Positions 15,679-25,201 are shown, counted from the stretch's first letter. The stretch is 64,000 bases of DNA from Brevibacillus sp. SYP-B805 (GCF_011059135.1 NZ_JAALGD010000007.1:87725-151724), one strand, 5' to 3'. Program-made: numbers and translations. Notes: generated by a model from the sequence alone, not told the origin.

Positions 15679-16827
15679 ATGTACAAGCAAATCGATGTGA
15701 GCCTGTTGGATGCTGTACTGAAAAAGACCATTCATACGGTTGAGATGAGCAAACAGCAAATCTTCGATATATCGGAAACAGCCCGGCGTGAGAGCAATTC
15801 CATGAAAGCGGAGATCGTGGAGCTGCGCCGTCAGATCGCAGAAGTGATCGAGAAAGTAGACATGCTTGAACTGCAATACCGTAAAGCGCGCAATCGCCTT
15901 GTTCATGTCAGCCGTAATTTTCACGCGCACACCGAGGACGATATCCGGCAGGCTTATGAGGAAGCCAATGTCCTCCAGGTGGAATTGTCCATCAACCGCG
16001 AGCGGGAGCGCAACCTGCGGCGCAGGCGCGACGAGCTGGAAATGCGGCTTCGGCAGATCGAAGAGACCATCAACAAAGCCGAGAGTTTAATGACGCAGAT
16101 CGGAGTGGTGCTCGGGTACCTGAAGGGGGACTTGAGCAAGGTGGGGGAAGCGCTGGAGACGGCCAAACAGCACCAGTTGATGGGAATTCGGATCATCCAG
16201 GCCCAGGAAGAGGAACGGAAGCGGGTCGCCCGTGAGATTCACGACGGCCCTGCCCAATCCATGGCGAACGTCGTGCTGCGCACCGAGATTGTAGAAAAAA
16301 TGTTGAAAAATGAACGGATCCTGGAAGCCCAAATGGAGCTGCACGAATTGAAAGAGATGGTGCGCTACAGCTTGGCGGATGTACGGCGCATCATCTTTGA
16401 TCTGCGTCCGATGGCACTCGATGACCTCGGGCTGGTGCCGACGCTCCAGAAATATATCCAGACGTTTGAAGAGCGTACCAAGCTCACGGTTGATCTGGTG
16501 GTATTTGGAAAGGAGCAGCAATTGGACAGCTCAACCAAGGCGGCGTTGTTCCGATTGGTGCAGGAATGCCTGAACAATGTGGCGAAACATGCCAAAGCCA
16601 GGTTTGTCCAGGTCAAATTAGAGTTTCAGCAGAAAGTGCTGGTTTTGATCGTCAAAGATGACGGCGTCGGCTTCCGGATGGAAGAAAAGAAAGTAGGCGG
16701 CAATTCGTTTGGCATCATGGGGATGAAAGAGAGGACACAGCTTCTCGATGGGACGATGGAAATCAACTCTGCTCCCATGCAGGGAACCAAAGTGATGTTT
16801 CAGATTCCGCTGAAATCGGGAACATAG
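15679..16827 (+). CDS. degS: Sensor histidine kinase DegS
   Basis: 382 residues, cytoplasmic. N-terminal ~160 residues are a long coiled coil (DegS sensor domain). The HisKA_3 dimerisation helix holds the phospho-acceptor His188 in REIHDGPAQ, with RVAREI before it; the ATP domain shows the N-box VQECLNNVAKHA and G-box DDGVGF and GIMGMKER. The ATG at 15679 has GAGGAG upstream; the earlier in-frame TTG at 15664 overlaps the deacetylase stop and is less likely. Followed by degU. The DegSU pair controls exoprotease, competence and motility genes in Bacillus, consistent with com and flagellar genes downstream. Confidence 0.95.
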   Translation: MYKQIDVSLLDAVLKKTIHTVEMSKQQIFDISETARRESNSMKAEIVELRRQIAEVIEKVDMLELQYRKARNRLVHVSRNFHAHTEDDIRQAYEEANVLQVELSINRERERNLRRRRDELEMRLRQIEETINKAESLMTQIGVVLGYLKGDLSKVGEALETAKQHQLMGIRIIQAQEEERKRVAREIHDGPAQSMANVVLRTEIVEKMLKNERILEAQMELHELKEMVRYSLADVRRIIFDLRPMALDDLGLVPTLQKYIQTFEERTKLTVDLVVFGKEQQLDSSTKAALFRLVQECLNNVAKHAKARFVQVKLEFQQKVLVLIVKDDGVGFRMEEKKVGGNSFGIMGMKERTQLLDGTMEINSAPMQGTKVMFQIPLKSGT

Positions 16828-16861
16828 CGGGAAGAAGATATGACGCAGATGGAGGTATTCA

Positions 16862-17569
16862 ATGGAGAAGCACAAGAATGAGATAAGCATTATCTTGATT
16901 GATGACCATCAATTGTTTCGCGATGGCGTGAAGCGTATTCTGGAGATGGAACCGGACTTCCGGGTGGTAGGAGAAGGATCGGACGGGGAGGATGCGGCAC
17001 GCCTGGCCGAAGCTTATCAGCCCGACGTCATGTTGATGGATATCAACATGCCGAATATGAATGGGGTATCGGCCGCCGAGCATGTGATTGCCGTCAGCCC
17101 CAAAACGCGCGTGATCATCCTGTCGATTCACGATGATGAAGGCTATGTGTATCGCACGCTGCGGACGGGGGCATCCGGATACCTGCTGAAGGAGATGGGC
17201 ACTACCGATCTCGTGGAAGCCGTGCGCGTGGTTGCCCGCGGTGGCGCTTACATTCATCCCAAGGTAACCGGCAAGCTGATCGAAGAGTTTCGCCGCCTGT
17301 CGGAACAGGAAGAATCCCATGACCGTTCGGAATCGTATGATGAATCCACTGCCGTCGATCCGCACCTGATCGAATCCCTGACCCGGCGGGAGCGGGAAGT
17401 TCTGCAGCTGATGGCGGAAGGCAAGAGCAACCGGGCGATCGGCGAATTTTTGTTCATCAGTGAAAAAACGGTCAAAAACCATGTGAGCAGCATTCTGCAA
17501 AAGCTGAATGTGCAGGATCGTACGCAGGCTGTTGTCATCTCCATCAAAAACGGCTGGGTGAAGCTGTAA
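16862..17569 (+). CDS. degU: Response regulator DegU
   Basis: 235 residues. Receiver domain 1-125 with acidic pair in [10 protein letters not shown], phospho-acceptor Asp60 in [11 protein letters not shown] and Lys in YLLKEMG; a charged linker (~150-170, [16 protein letters not shown]); LuxR/FixJ-type helix-turn-helix 170-235 with [18 protein letters not shown] and [14 protein letters not shown]. Phosphorylated by DegS encoded 34 bp upstream. Length and arrangement match DegU. Confidence 0.95.
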   Translation: MEKHKNEISIILIDDHQLFRDGVKRILEMEPDFRVVGEGSDGEDAARLAEAYQPDVMLMDINMPNMNGVSAAEHVIAVSPKTRVIILSIHDDEGYVYRTLRTGASGYLLKEMGTTDLVEAVRVVARGGAYIHPKVTGKLIEEFRRLSEQEESHDRSESYDESTAVDPHLIESLTRREREVLQLMAEGKSNRAIGEFLFISEKTVKNHVSSILQKLNVQDRTQAVVISIKNGWVKL

Positions 17570-17623
17570 TACCGGAACCCTGACCGCCCTTCCCCGCATA
17601 TTCTGTGAGGGGAGGGGATAGCC

Positions 17624-17992
17624 GTGATAGAGGATTTGCTGATATGGACGCTGGCGGCGTACGGTTGCGCCACTCTGTTGGCGACTTTGTTGAGCAGGTA
17701 TGGCACGAATGCCGTCGCGCGCTCCGGTGAGCCGCTGATCCATTATCAACTGCTGCTTTACAATTCCGAGCAAGTCCTGGAGCGGGAAGTCCGCAGGATC
17801 TGGAACGCTTCGTTCTTTCGCGGAGAACCGGTTCAGATTTCGTTCGTCGATTTTGGGTCCACGGACGATACGCCAAGAATAAAGGCGATTTTTGAACGGA
17901 ATTACCTCGATCGGCCTGAGGAGGATCAGGCGTACCAACAGATCGTTACCCTAGACCTGCGCAGGCCGGAAACATGGGAGAGCGTCAGATGA
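17624..17992 (+). CDS. Small membrane-anchored protein with GT-like segment
   Basis: 122 residues, GTG start with GGGGAGGGG 6 bp upstream. One N-terminal hydrophobic helix (IEDLLIWTLAAYGCATLLATLL), then a soluble segment HYQLLLYNSEQVLEREVRRI ... QISFVDFGSTDDTPRI that resembles the first two strands and the SxDDT loop of family 2 glycosyltransferases, but the protein stops before any catalytic motif. Conserved position between degU and comFA would suggest a real gene. I cannot give it a function. Confidence 0.6.
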   Translation: MIEDLLIWTLAAYGCATLLATLLSRYGTNAVARSGEPLIHYQLLLYNSEQVLEREVRRIWNASFFRGEPVQISFVDFGSTDDTPRIKAIFERNYLDRPEEDQAYQQIVTLDLRRPETWESVR

Positions 17993-18006
17993 GCGCTCTT
18001 TTTTTC
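17979..18006 (+). terminator. Terminator overlapping the stop codon
   Basis: AGAGCG/CGCTCT stem with the TGA stop in its loop region, followed by seven T residues. A second weak hairpin with TTTTTTT lies at 18027-18048. Confidence 0.7.
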
Positions 18007-18109
18007 TTTCCACAGCCCTTTCATAGCGGCGCTTTGCGCTATTTTTTTGCATTGGCCTCTGTCTTTTCGCACACTAAGCAGTAAGAAAGCGAAAACGGGG
18101 GAAAGATGC

Positions 18110-19954
18110 ATGCGGGAATATATCCTGTACCTCAAAGAAGAGAACAAGACCACCCAGGCATACATCACACCTTGCTTTGCGGTGGACAAGCTGTTTTGGG
18201 AGCAGCAGGATGGGCAGCGTCTGCACATCATTGGCAGGAGTCCCTCCTTGGCCATTGCCTTTATGCTGCGGGAAAAAATGAACGAGCATGCTGCGGAGGG
18301 ACCCATCGATGAAGCGGCGCTTCGCCGCTTCCGGAAGCTGGCGGAATCTTGCGTACGCGAAACCAATCTCTTGTACGGTCGGGAGACGAAGGAGCCAAAA
18401 ACCTGGTTTACCTTCTCGGCAGACGGGGGTTACGGGACGCCTGCTTCCAAAGAGATTGATATGATTCGTTCCCAAGCGGAGAAGCTTTCGGCGATGATCG
18501 CTGGCAGAGCTCTTCTGTGGGATGAGGTTGCACGATTGGGGGAACAGCGCGGGGAGGTGACGGTCGGCCTGGAAGAGCCCCTGCAGTGGCTGGTGCTGCA
18601 GAAACGGGCCGCCTGGCAGCCCGCCGTTTCACTCCGCTTGCGCAAAAGTTGGCTGCGGCACCGCTTGCAAGCCGCCTGCGAGCGCTGCGGAGAGCAGGCG
18701 GCCATCCTCTTCTCCTTCTGCCATCGATGCCGCCAGGGCTGTGCTTACTGCCCCACCTGCATCAACATGGGGCGCAGCAAATGCTGCACACCTTACATTT
18801 GCGTCTCCGGGGAGGTACGCTCCGGAGACAAGGTACGCCGCAGCGGGGTATTGGCGTGGAAGGGAGCGTTGACACCGCTGCAGGGGCAGGCCGCGGAGCG
18901 TGCCCGCGCCTTCGCGGCGTCTGAACGTCCGGGAGGTTCCTTTCTCTTGTGGGCTGTTTGCGGGGCGGGCAAGACGGAGCTGTTGTTTCCGGCGATCGCC
19001 CATACGCTGGAGGCCGGCAAGCAAGTGTTGATCGCAACACCGCGAAAAGACGTGGTGCTGGAGCTGGTTCCCCGTTTGCAGCAGGCTTTCCCGACCGTCC
19101 GCGTTCTTTCCGTTCATGGTGCCAGTACGGAGAAGTGGGAGGATGGGGACGTAATCGTGGCCACCACACACCAGGTGATGCGCTATTACCAGAAGTTCCC
19201 GCTGGTCGTCGTCGATGAAGCGGATGCGTTTCCGTTCCACGGGAATCGCATGCTGTACCGGGCGGTGCAACGAGCGGCAGCGCCAGGCGGCAAGCAGTTG
19301 TATCTGACCGCTACGCCGCCGCCTGTACTGCGCAAACGGCTTGCGGGGAGAACTTGCGGGGGTCCAATCCTCTCTTCTTCTACGCACGTGCTGCTGCCGC
19401 AGCGCTTCCATGGACATCCTCTCCCGGTTCCGGTGCGGATTAAGGTACCGCGTCTGTTTGACAAAATCAGACATGGTCGCCCCGTTCTCCCTCTGCTTAA
19501 TCCGATCCGCGAATCCTTGCGGCGGGGGAAGCGGCTGTTTCTGTTTGTGCCGCGCATTGCGGATGTGCCGGTTGTCCACGCTTACCTGCGAAGGCAGCTT
19601 CCCGCCTGTGCGGACCGGATCGAAGGGGTGCATGCGGCAGATCCCGACCGCGAAGCGAAGGTTCTCCGGTTTCGGGAGCATCGGCTTGATCTGCTGGTGA
19701 CGACAACCATCCTGGAGAGAGGGGTCACCATCCCGGACAGTGACGTGATCGTGCTGGGCGCTGACAATCCGGTGTTCGATCAAGCCTCGTTGGTGCAGAT
19801 CGCCGGCAGGGTGGGACGCTCGGCAGCTTCTCCCGACGGGCTGGTGCTGTTTTTGCTGGAGAAAAAGACCCGGGCGGCGATTGCCGCGATTCGGGAAATC
19901 AAGCGCATGAACCGGCTCGCCCAATCACTCCGGAGAACAAGCGATGCGGGATAA
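18110..19954 (+). CDS. comFA: Competence helicase ComFA
   Basis: 614 residues; DEAD-type ATP-dependent translocase thought to help pull single-stranded DNA into the cell during transformation. Start ATG 18110 follows GGGGGAAAG. N-terminal ~200 residues are poorly conserved; a four-Cys zinc-finger region follows (CERCG, CHRCRQGC, CPTC, KCC); then Walker A AVCGAGKTE, VDEADAF (DEAD-like box), LTATPP (motif III) and the helicase C-terminal ERGVTIP and QIAGRVGRS. Overlaps comFC by 11 bp. The comFB gene seen between them in B. subtilis is absent here. Confidence 0.93.
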   Translation: MREYILYLKEENKTTQAYITPCFAVDKLFWEQQDGQRLHIIGRSPSLAIAFMLREKMNEHAAEGPIDEAALRRFRKLAESCVRETNLLYGRETKEPKTWFTFSADGGYGTPASKEIDMIRSQAEKLSAMIAGRALLWDEVARLGEQRGEVTVGLEEPLQWLVLQKRAAWQPAVSLRLRKSWLRHRLQAACERCGEQAAILFSFCHRCRQGCAYCPTCINMGRSKCCTPYICVSGEVRSGDKVRRSGVLAWKGALTPLQGQAAERARAFAASERPGGSFLLWAVCGAGKTELLFPAIAHTLEAGKQVLIATPRKDVVLELVPRLQQAFPTVRVLSVHGASTEKWEDGDVIVATTHQVMRYYQKFPLVVVDEADAFPFHGNRMLYRAVQRAAAPGGKQLYLTATPPPVLRKRLAGRTCGGPILSSSTHVLLPQRFHGHPLPVPVRIKVPRLFDKIRHGRPVLPLLNPIRESLRRGKRLFLFVPRIADVPVVHAYLRRQLPACADRIEGVHAADPDREAKVLRFREHRLDLLVTTTILERGVTIPDSDVIVLGADNPVFDQASLVQIAGRVGRSAASPDGLVLFLLEKKTRAAIAAIREIKRMNRLAQSLRRTSDAG

Positions 19955-20717
19955 GTGCTGCCTTTCCTGCGGCAGGAGCTGGCAGTCCAAGAGCCTCCTG
20001 CCGATCCAGCAGCAGCTTGCCCGGGCGCTTGCGGATGAAAACACCTATCCGGCTCTTTTCCGTTTGCTTGCCCGCATGCGGCTGTGCGCTGACTGTCTGG
20101 TCCGGCTTCCGCTGCTGGGTCCCCTTGTATGTCCGGGGTGCGGACGCGGCATGCCCTCCGGAGAAACATGTGCAGATTGCCGGCGTTATGCGGATGAACA
20201 CCTGAAACAGAACCGCAGCCTGCTGTCCTACAATGATTGGGGGAGAAGCATGATCCGCCAGTTTAAATACCGGGGCGATGAACGGTTGGGGGACCTGTTT
20301 GCCGACCTGCTTGCGGTTGGCTACTATCGCCATTATCGGGGGATACGCTTTCAGCTGGTTACCCATGTGCCCCTGCATGAAGCGCGGATGCGTGACCGCG
20401 GCTTCGACCAAGCGGAGCGGATCGCCGTCCGTTTTTCGGAAATAACAGGCATCCCCTTTTTCCCTCTGCTGACGCGGATAAAAAATACCGATAAGTTAAG
20501 TAAGCAGGGTGGGCGGTTGGCCCGGTGGAAAAGCATGCAGGCCGCTTTTTCTCCCCGGGAACGGATGCCCGTTCCATATGGAAAAAGGCCGGAACATATC
20601 CTGCTCATCGACGATATTTACACAACCGGTTCTACCGTGCGTGCATGCGCGGCCGCCATCCACGGCATGCCGGAATTTGCACAAACCGCCATCAGCAGCT
20701 TGTCTATATTTCGATAG
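19944..20717 (+). CDS. comFC: Competence protein ComFC (phosphoribosyltransferase fold)
   Basis: 257 residues. N-terminal double zinc ribbon (CCLSCGRSW; CADCLVRL; CPGCGRGM; CADCRR) followed by a phosphoribosyltransferase domain with the PRPP-binding loop ILLIDDIYTTGST. Family members (ComFC/GntX) are needed for DNA uptake, partnering ComFA. The start overlaps the comFA 3' end by 11 bp, indicating translational coupling. Confidence 0.93.
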   Translation: MRDKCCLSCGRSWQSKSLLPIQQQLARALADENTYPALFRLLARMRLCADCLVRLPLLGPLVCPGCGRGMPSGETCADCRRYADEHLKQNRSLLSYNDWGRSMIRQFKYRGDERLGDLFADLLAVGYYRHYRGIRFQLVTHVPLHEARMRDRGFDQAERIAVRFSEITGIPFFPLLTRIKNTDKLSKQGGRLARWKSMQAAFSPRERMPVPYGKRPEHILLIDDIYTTGSTVRACAAAIHGMPEFAQTAISSLSIFR

Positions 20718-20781
20718 TGCCAGAGACACAAAATCGTGTATGATAAAAGAAAGCACATCTGGTACCAAAGGAGCTGTTATC

Positions 20782-21210
20782 ATGAGCCTTGGGACTTTGG
20801 ATAACTGCCCGCGCTGCGGCACCCTGTTCGTGCGGGGAGTGCGAGATGTATGCCCCAAATGCTATCAAGAGATAGAAAGAGAGTATGAAAAATGTTCGCA
20901 ATACCTGCGCAAGCGTGAAAACCGCGGAGCCAATATCCAGCAGGTAAGCGAAGCGACAGGTGTTTCCATCAAGCAGATTACGAAGTTCATCAAGGAAGGT
21001 CGCATTTCCATCGCCAACCATCCCAACATGGGATACCCTTGTGAAGGCTGCGGCCTCCTGATTACCACGGGCCATCTGTGTGATTTGTGCGCCAAGGAAT
21101 TAAACCGGGAAATCAGCCTGGATAACGAGCTGAAAGAGCGGCTGTCTGCAGAAGAACAGCGGCGCCGTGCAGAAAAAACGTATCGTGCGAGAACGGAAAA
21201 AGAAAACTAA
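20782..21210 (+). CDS. yvyF: Flagellar-operon protein YvyF
   Basis: 142 residues; AAAGGAG 7 bp before ATG 20782. Two zinc-binding Cys pairs at the N-terminus (CPRCG, CPKC) and two near the middle (CEGCG, CDLC) bracket a helical segment with an HTH-like stretch (VSEATGVSIKQITKFIKEGRI). The family (TIGR03826) always lies beside flgM. Role not established; possibly a regulator or chaperone of flagellar gene expression. Confidence 0.85.
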   Translation: MSLGTLDNCPRCGTLFVRGVRDVCPKCYQEIEREYEKCSQYLRKRENRGANIQQVSEATGVSIKQITKFIKEGRISIANHPNMGYPCEGCGLLITTGHLCDLCAKELNREISLDNELKERLSAEEQRRRAEKTYRARTEKEN

Positions 21211-21235
21211 TCGTTTTTGAAAAAAATGCCGATGA
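21208..21235 (+). promoter_or_regulatory. Candidate sigma-D promoter of flgM
   Basis: TAAT at 21208-21211, 16-bp spacer, GCCGATGA at 21228-21235; the Bacillus consensus is TAAA-N15-GCCGATAT. Same 16-bp spacing as at hag, fliD and yjfB in this window. Confidence 0.55.
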
Positions 21236-21265
21236 TAATACTGAGGATATTGTCATCGGCCTTTA
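21228..21265 (+). terminator. yvyF terminator overlapping the sigma-D -10 box
   Basis: GCCGATGA pairs with TCATCGGC (21252-21260 region) and is followed by CTTTATTATT. The left arm is also the putative sigma-D -10 element. Confidence 0.6.
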
Positions 21266-21294
21266 TTATTGGGTTTTTCGAGAGGGTGTAGAAC

Positions 21295-21570
21295 ATGCGT
21301 ATCAATGAACCGAATCGCGCGGGGATGATCAACGCGTACAACAAGACGAACAAGTTGCAAGCGTCGAAGGAAGCCAAAATCAAATTGGGAAAAGACGAAG
21401 TGCAGATCTCGAGCGAGGCTCTTGAACTCTTGAAGCAGGTGGAAGACGCCGATCCCCGCGTGCGGAAAGAGAAAGTAAACGAGCTGCGGCAGCAGATCGA
21501 AAACGGAACCTACCACGTTCCGAGCGACAAAATCGCCGAGAAGTTCCTTTCCTTCTGGAAAAAGCCCTGA
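21295..21570 (+). CDS. flgM: Anti-sigma-D factor FlgM
   Basis: 91 residues. Binds sigma-D (FliA/SigD) and keeps late flagellar genes off until the hook-basal body is complete. The C-terminal half carries the sigma-binding helices (VQISSEALELLKQVEDAD, RKEKVNELRQQIENGTYHV, IAEKFLSF). N-terminal IN.P.....INAY matches the family. GAGAGGGTG precedes the start. Confidence 0.93.
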   Translation: MRINEPNRAGMINAYNKTNKLQASKEAKIKLGKDEVQISSEALELLKQVEDADPRVRKEKVNELRQQIENGTYHVPSDKIAEKFLSFWKKP

Positions 21571-21590
21571 GGAAAGCCAGGTGATTTATC

Positions 21591-22094
21591 ATGTCACGAT
21601 TGACAGATCTGTATGAAACGCTGGATAACCTCATCCATCTGCATCAGGCGCTGTACACGCTGGCTGCGGAGAAGAAGCCGGTGTTGATCCGTGGTGATGC
21701 AGACGCCCTGACGCAAATTACCCATCAGGAACAGAAGCTGATCAAAGCGGTCCAAACTGCGGAAAACACCCGTATGGAACTGGTTCGGGAACTGATGGCG
21801 GAGAGGGGCGTCACGCTCCGGGAAGGAACGATCAGCGAGCTGATCCAATCGCTGACAAGCGCGGAAGAGAAAGTCCGCCTGGCGCGCTATCGCAATGATT
21901 TGCTGGAGATCGTAACCCGGCTCCGCGATGCCAATGATTTGAATCAGCAGCTGCTGGAGCAGTCCCTTTCCTTCGTGCAGATGAGTCTCGATCTGCTGAC
22001 AGACCGGCCGGAAGAGGATTATGTCTACAAGCATCCCAAGGGGCTGACGGGCAATCCCTTCGCTGCCCGCTCGTTTATCAACCAAAAAGCGTAA
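21591..22094 (+). CDS. flgN: Flagellar export chaperone FlgN
   Basis: 167 residues, almost entirely helical (two long heptad-bearing helices at ~5-60 and ~75-130). FlgN chaperones escort the hook-filament junction proteins FlgK and FlgL to the export gate; both are encoded immediately downstream. Tail KHPKGLTGNPFAARSFINQKA resembles the unstructured C-terminus seen in Firmicute FlgN. Assignment is by fold type and position. Confidence 0.85.
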   Translation: MSRLTDLYETLDNLIHLHQALYTLAAEKKPVLIRGDADALTQITHQEQKLIKAVQTAENTRMELVRELMAERGVTLREGTISELIQSLTSAEEKVRLARYRNDLLEIVTRLRDANDLNQQLLEQSLSFVQMSLDLLTDRPEEDYVYKHPKGLTGNPFAARSFINQKA

Positions 22095-22106
22095 AGAGGT
22101 GCTGAT

Positions 22107-23645
22107 ATGCGCTCCACATTCCATGGATTGGAAGTCGCGAAACGCGGGCTTTTTGCCCAGCAGTCCGCCCTGAATACCGTGAGCCACAACATTGCCAACG
22201 CCAACACCGAAGGATATACACGCCAGCGCGCCAACATGAAGACGACGACCGGCCTCCCGTATCCCGGCATGAACGCGGCCATTGAGCCGGGCATTCTCGG
22301 GACCGGGGTGCAGGTGACCGATCTGCAGCGCATCCGGGAAGATTTTTTGGATGTGCAGTATCGGAATGAGAACAAGAACCTTGGCTACTGGGAAGCACGC
22401 CAGGATGGGTTGGAAAAGATTGAAGTGATCCTGAATGAACCGTCGGACACAGGGCTGCAAAAAGTGATGGACCAGCTTTGGGAATCATGGCAGGATTTGT
22501 CAAAAAATCCGGAAAGCATGTCGACCCGCGCGGTGGTGCGGCAGCGTTCCATCGCCCTGGTGGAAACATTCTCGGCACTTACCACCTCGCTTGCGCAGCA
22601 GCAGGCCGATCTGGACAACGTCGTGGCAACCAAGGTGTTCGACATCAATTCGATTGCCAGACAAATCGCCGAACTGAACAATCAGATTGCCGAGCTTGTA
22701 CCGCATGGCTATCAGCCGAACGATTTGTACGACCAGAGAGACTTGCTGCTGGACAAGCTTTCCAAGCTGGTCAGCGTAAGAACGACAACCGCCGAAAACG
22801 GGATGATCAACGTGACGGTGGATGGCAATGCGCTCGTTACCGGTCGCAATTCTGTTGAAATGGCCGTTGTCAAGAACGCGACAACAGGCTTGAACGACAT
22901 CACGCTGGGAGGAGCACCCTTTATTCCGCAATCCGGCAGTTTGCTGGGGACCCTGGAAATGCGCGGCATCGCCCAGATTGACCCAACGACAGGAGCGACG
23001 GTGGTAACGGGGGCGATCCCCGATATGATGAAACGCCTCGATACATTGGCTGTCAATCTTGCGAAAGAAATCAACGATCTGCACCGCAGCGGATTAAACT
23101 TGTTTGACATCGCAAACCCGGGGAATCCTCCGCAGGATCTGCCTTTCTTTGTGGACGCTGATGCAGCTGCGGCTGATCCCAACACAAAGACGTACCCTAC
23201 CAGCGCCGGAAAAATGATGGTAAATCCCGCAATCATGGCAAGTTTGAATGCGATTGCCGCTGCAAAGCCGGATTCATCTGGAAATGCCGCAGTAGGGGAT
23301 AACCAAATTGCGCTGGACATCGCAGCCATCAAATATAAAACGCTGACCATTACGAATGGGACATCAGGCCAGCCGGAAACCACAACACTGGACGACTTTT
23401 ACCGCTATACCATCGCGCAGCTCGGTGTGGACAGCCAGGAGGCAAAGCGGATGGAAAGCAATTCCGAGCTGATGGTAGGCCAAGTGGATACTCAGCGTCA
23501 ATCCGTTTCGGGCGTTTCTCTGGATGAAGAGATGGCGGAATTGGTGAAATATCAGCACGCCTACAACGCATCTGCCAGGGTGATGACCAGCATGGACGAG
23601 ATCCTGGATAAGATCATTAACGGCATGGGGAGAGTAGGCTTGTAA
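22107..23645 (+). CDS. flgK: Flagellar hook-associated protein 1 FlgK
   Basis: 512 residues; first junction protein between hook and filament. N-terminal rod/hook signature MRSTFHGLEVAKRGLFAQQSAL... with SHNIANANTEGYTRQ; the D0 C-terminal helix carries VSLDEEMAELVKYQHAYNASARVMTSMDEILDKIING, conserved across FlgK. Twelve bp after flgN. Confidence 0.96.
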   Translation: MRSTFHGLEVAKRGLFAQQSALNTVSHNIANANTEGYTRQRANMKTTTGLPYPGMNAAIEPGILGTGVQVTDLQRIREDFLDVQYRNENKNLGYWEARQDGLEKIEVILNEPSDTGLQKVMDQLWESWQDLSKNPESMSTRAVVRQRSIALVETFSALTTSLAQQQADLDNVVATKVFDINSIARQIAELNNQIAELVPHGYQPNDLYDQRDLLLDKLSKLVSVRTTTAENGMINVTVDGNALVTGRNSVEMAVVKNATTGLNDITLGGAPFIPQSGSLLGTLEMRGIAQIDPTTGATVVTGAIPDMMKRLDTLAVNLAKEINDLHRSGLNLFDIANPGNPPQDLPFFVDADAAAADPNTKTYPTSAGKMMVNPAIMASLNAIAAAKPDSSGNAAVGDNQIALDIAAIKYKTLTITNGTSGQPETTTLDDFYRYTIAQLGVDSQEAKRMESNSELMVGQVDTQRQSVSGVSLDEEMAELVKYQHAYNASARVMTSMDEILDKIINGMGRVGL

Positions 23646-23682
23646 AGAGACTCTTTATGAACCCCTAAAGGAGTGAAGAAGC

Positions 23683-24582
23683 GTGTCGATTCGTGTCACC
23701 CAAACAATGCTGAACAACAACATGCTGCGCAATCTTTCCCGTTCCATGGGGAACATGGATAAATTGCAGGAACAACTGGCAAGCGGCCGCAGATTCTCCA
23801 AACCATCCGATGACCCGGTCGCTGCAACCCGCAGCTTGTTCTACCGTTCTTCCCTTGTTGAGAATGAGCAGTATCAACAAAACGCCAGCGAAGCCCAATC
23901 ATGGCTGGAAATTACCGATAACTCCCTGGAGGAAGCGAATTCGATTCTGCAGCGTGTCCGGGAACTGGTGGTTCAATCCGGGGATGGTTCCTTGAGCAAG
24001 GATTCATTAACCGCAATGGCAAAGGAAATCAGGCAAATCAAGGATCATCTCGGGAATATCGCCAACCAGACGATCGGGTCCCGCTATATCTTCGCGGGGG
24101 CGGAGACTAATAAACCTCCCTACAATCAGGCGACGGGTGTGTTTGACAATACCAACAGCCAGGAGATTACCCTGGAATTAAGCGAACGGGTACTGGTTCC
24201 GATTAACATCAACCCGCAAGAGGTCTTCAATTACAGAGGACAAAGCGGGACCGGCGACAATATTTTTCAACTGCTTGACAAAATTGCAACGGATCTGGAA
24301 GCGGGAAACGACGCTACATCTTATCTGGGCAGCTTGGATCAGCAGCTTGACAATTTGCTGGCTCAGCGCGCTACCTTGGGCGCGAGAATGAATCGCATCG
24401 AGCTGGTCCAGGGCAGATTGCAGGACCAGGAGTTAAATGTGACGAAACTGATGTCTGCCAATGAGGATGCCGATGTGGCAGAGGTTATCACCAATCTGAA
24501 AACCCAGGAAAACGTCCAGCGGGCGGCACTTGGGGCAGGGGCGCGGATTATTCAGCCCAGTTTGTTGGATTTCCTCCGTTGA
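23683..24582 (+). CDS. flgL: Flagellar hook-associated protein 3 FlgL
   Basis: 299 residues; second junction protein. GTG start preceded by AAAGGAGTG. Flagellin-type N-terminus (MSIRVTQTMLNNNMLRNLSRSMGNMDKLQEQLASGRRFSKPSDDPVAA; FlgL-type SDDP) and C-terminal helix with EDADVAEVITNLKTQENVQRAAL. No signal peptide, as for a type III export substrate. Confidence 0.95.
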   Translation: MSIRVTQTMLNNNMLRNLSRSMGNMDKLQEQLASGRRFSKPSDDPVAATRSLFYRSSLVENEQYQQNASEAQSWLEITDNSLEEANSILQRVRELVVQSGDGSLSKDSLTAMAKEIRQIKDHLGNIANQTIGSRYIFAGAETNKPPYNQATGVFDNTNSQEITLELSERVLVPININPQEVFNYRGQSGTGDNIFQLLDKIATDLEAGNDATSYLGSLDQQLDNLLAQRATLGARMNRIELVQGRLQDQELNVTKLMSANEDADVAEVITNLKTQENVQRAALGAGARIIQPSLLDFLR

Positions 24583-24609
24583 GTAAGCAGCAGAGAGGAG
24601 TGACCTGCC

Positions 24610-25188
24610 ATGCGTCTTCCTCAAATACGCATACACCAGACCTATGCTCGCCTGGGGTTGGATATCCAAAAGCCCGTTCAGGAGATCCGGCAGCCGAGAG
24701 CGGAACTGAACATGATCCAAAAGCCGGCTGTTCTGGAGATTCACCAGCCACAAGGCGTGTTGACCATTGATACAAGTGAGGCCCAAGCAAACATCGATTT
24801 GCGCGGGCCTCTCCGCCGGACGCAGGATAACGCTGAATACGGGAAACGGATGTGGCTGGAGGCGATCGCGCAAATCAGTGAGGAAGGCGATCGCTTGGCG
24901 GCCATCGAGAACGGGGGGAACCCCATTGCGGATATAGCCTTTGAAAACAGCGTGATTTACGAAGGAAAAGAGATTTTGGCAGAAGGGTCGATCGTCGGGG
25001 ATGGCGTTGAGCTTCATTACGAGGCAAAGAAACCCATCATCAACGTACATCTGGGCGGTGTTCACATGAATCCGGAGACCCACAAGGCGATCCACCAATA
25101 TACACCTGGCAAAATGAGGGGATATATCCAGCAGTGGAACAGCTTGCAGATTGATGTGGTTGGCCTGCATGTCGATGAAAGGCTGTAG
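24610..25188 (+). CDS. DUF6470 family protein (YviE-like)
   Basis: 192 residues, lying between flgL and fliW as YviE does in Bacillus. The N-terminus RLPQIRIHQTYARLGLDI and repeated IxxPxAxLxI/IDxxEAxA pattern are typical. Cytoplasmic, no signal sequence. Family function unknown; a link to flagellin handling is inferred from position only. Confidence 0.8.
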   Translation: MRLPQIRIHQTYARLGLDIQKPVQEIRQPRAELNMIQKPAVLEIHQPQGVLTIDTSEAQANIDLRGPLRRTQDNAEYGKRMWLEAIAQISEEGDRLAAIENGGNPIADIAFENSVIYEGKEILAEGSIVGDGVELHYEAKKPIINVHLGGVHMNPETHKAIHQYTPGKMRGYIQQWNSLQIDVVGLHVDERL

Positions 25189-25201
25189 AGGAGGAGTAGC
25201 C

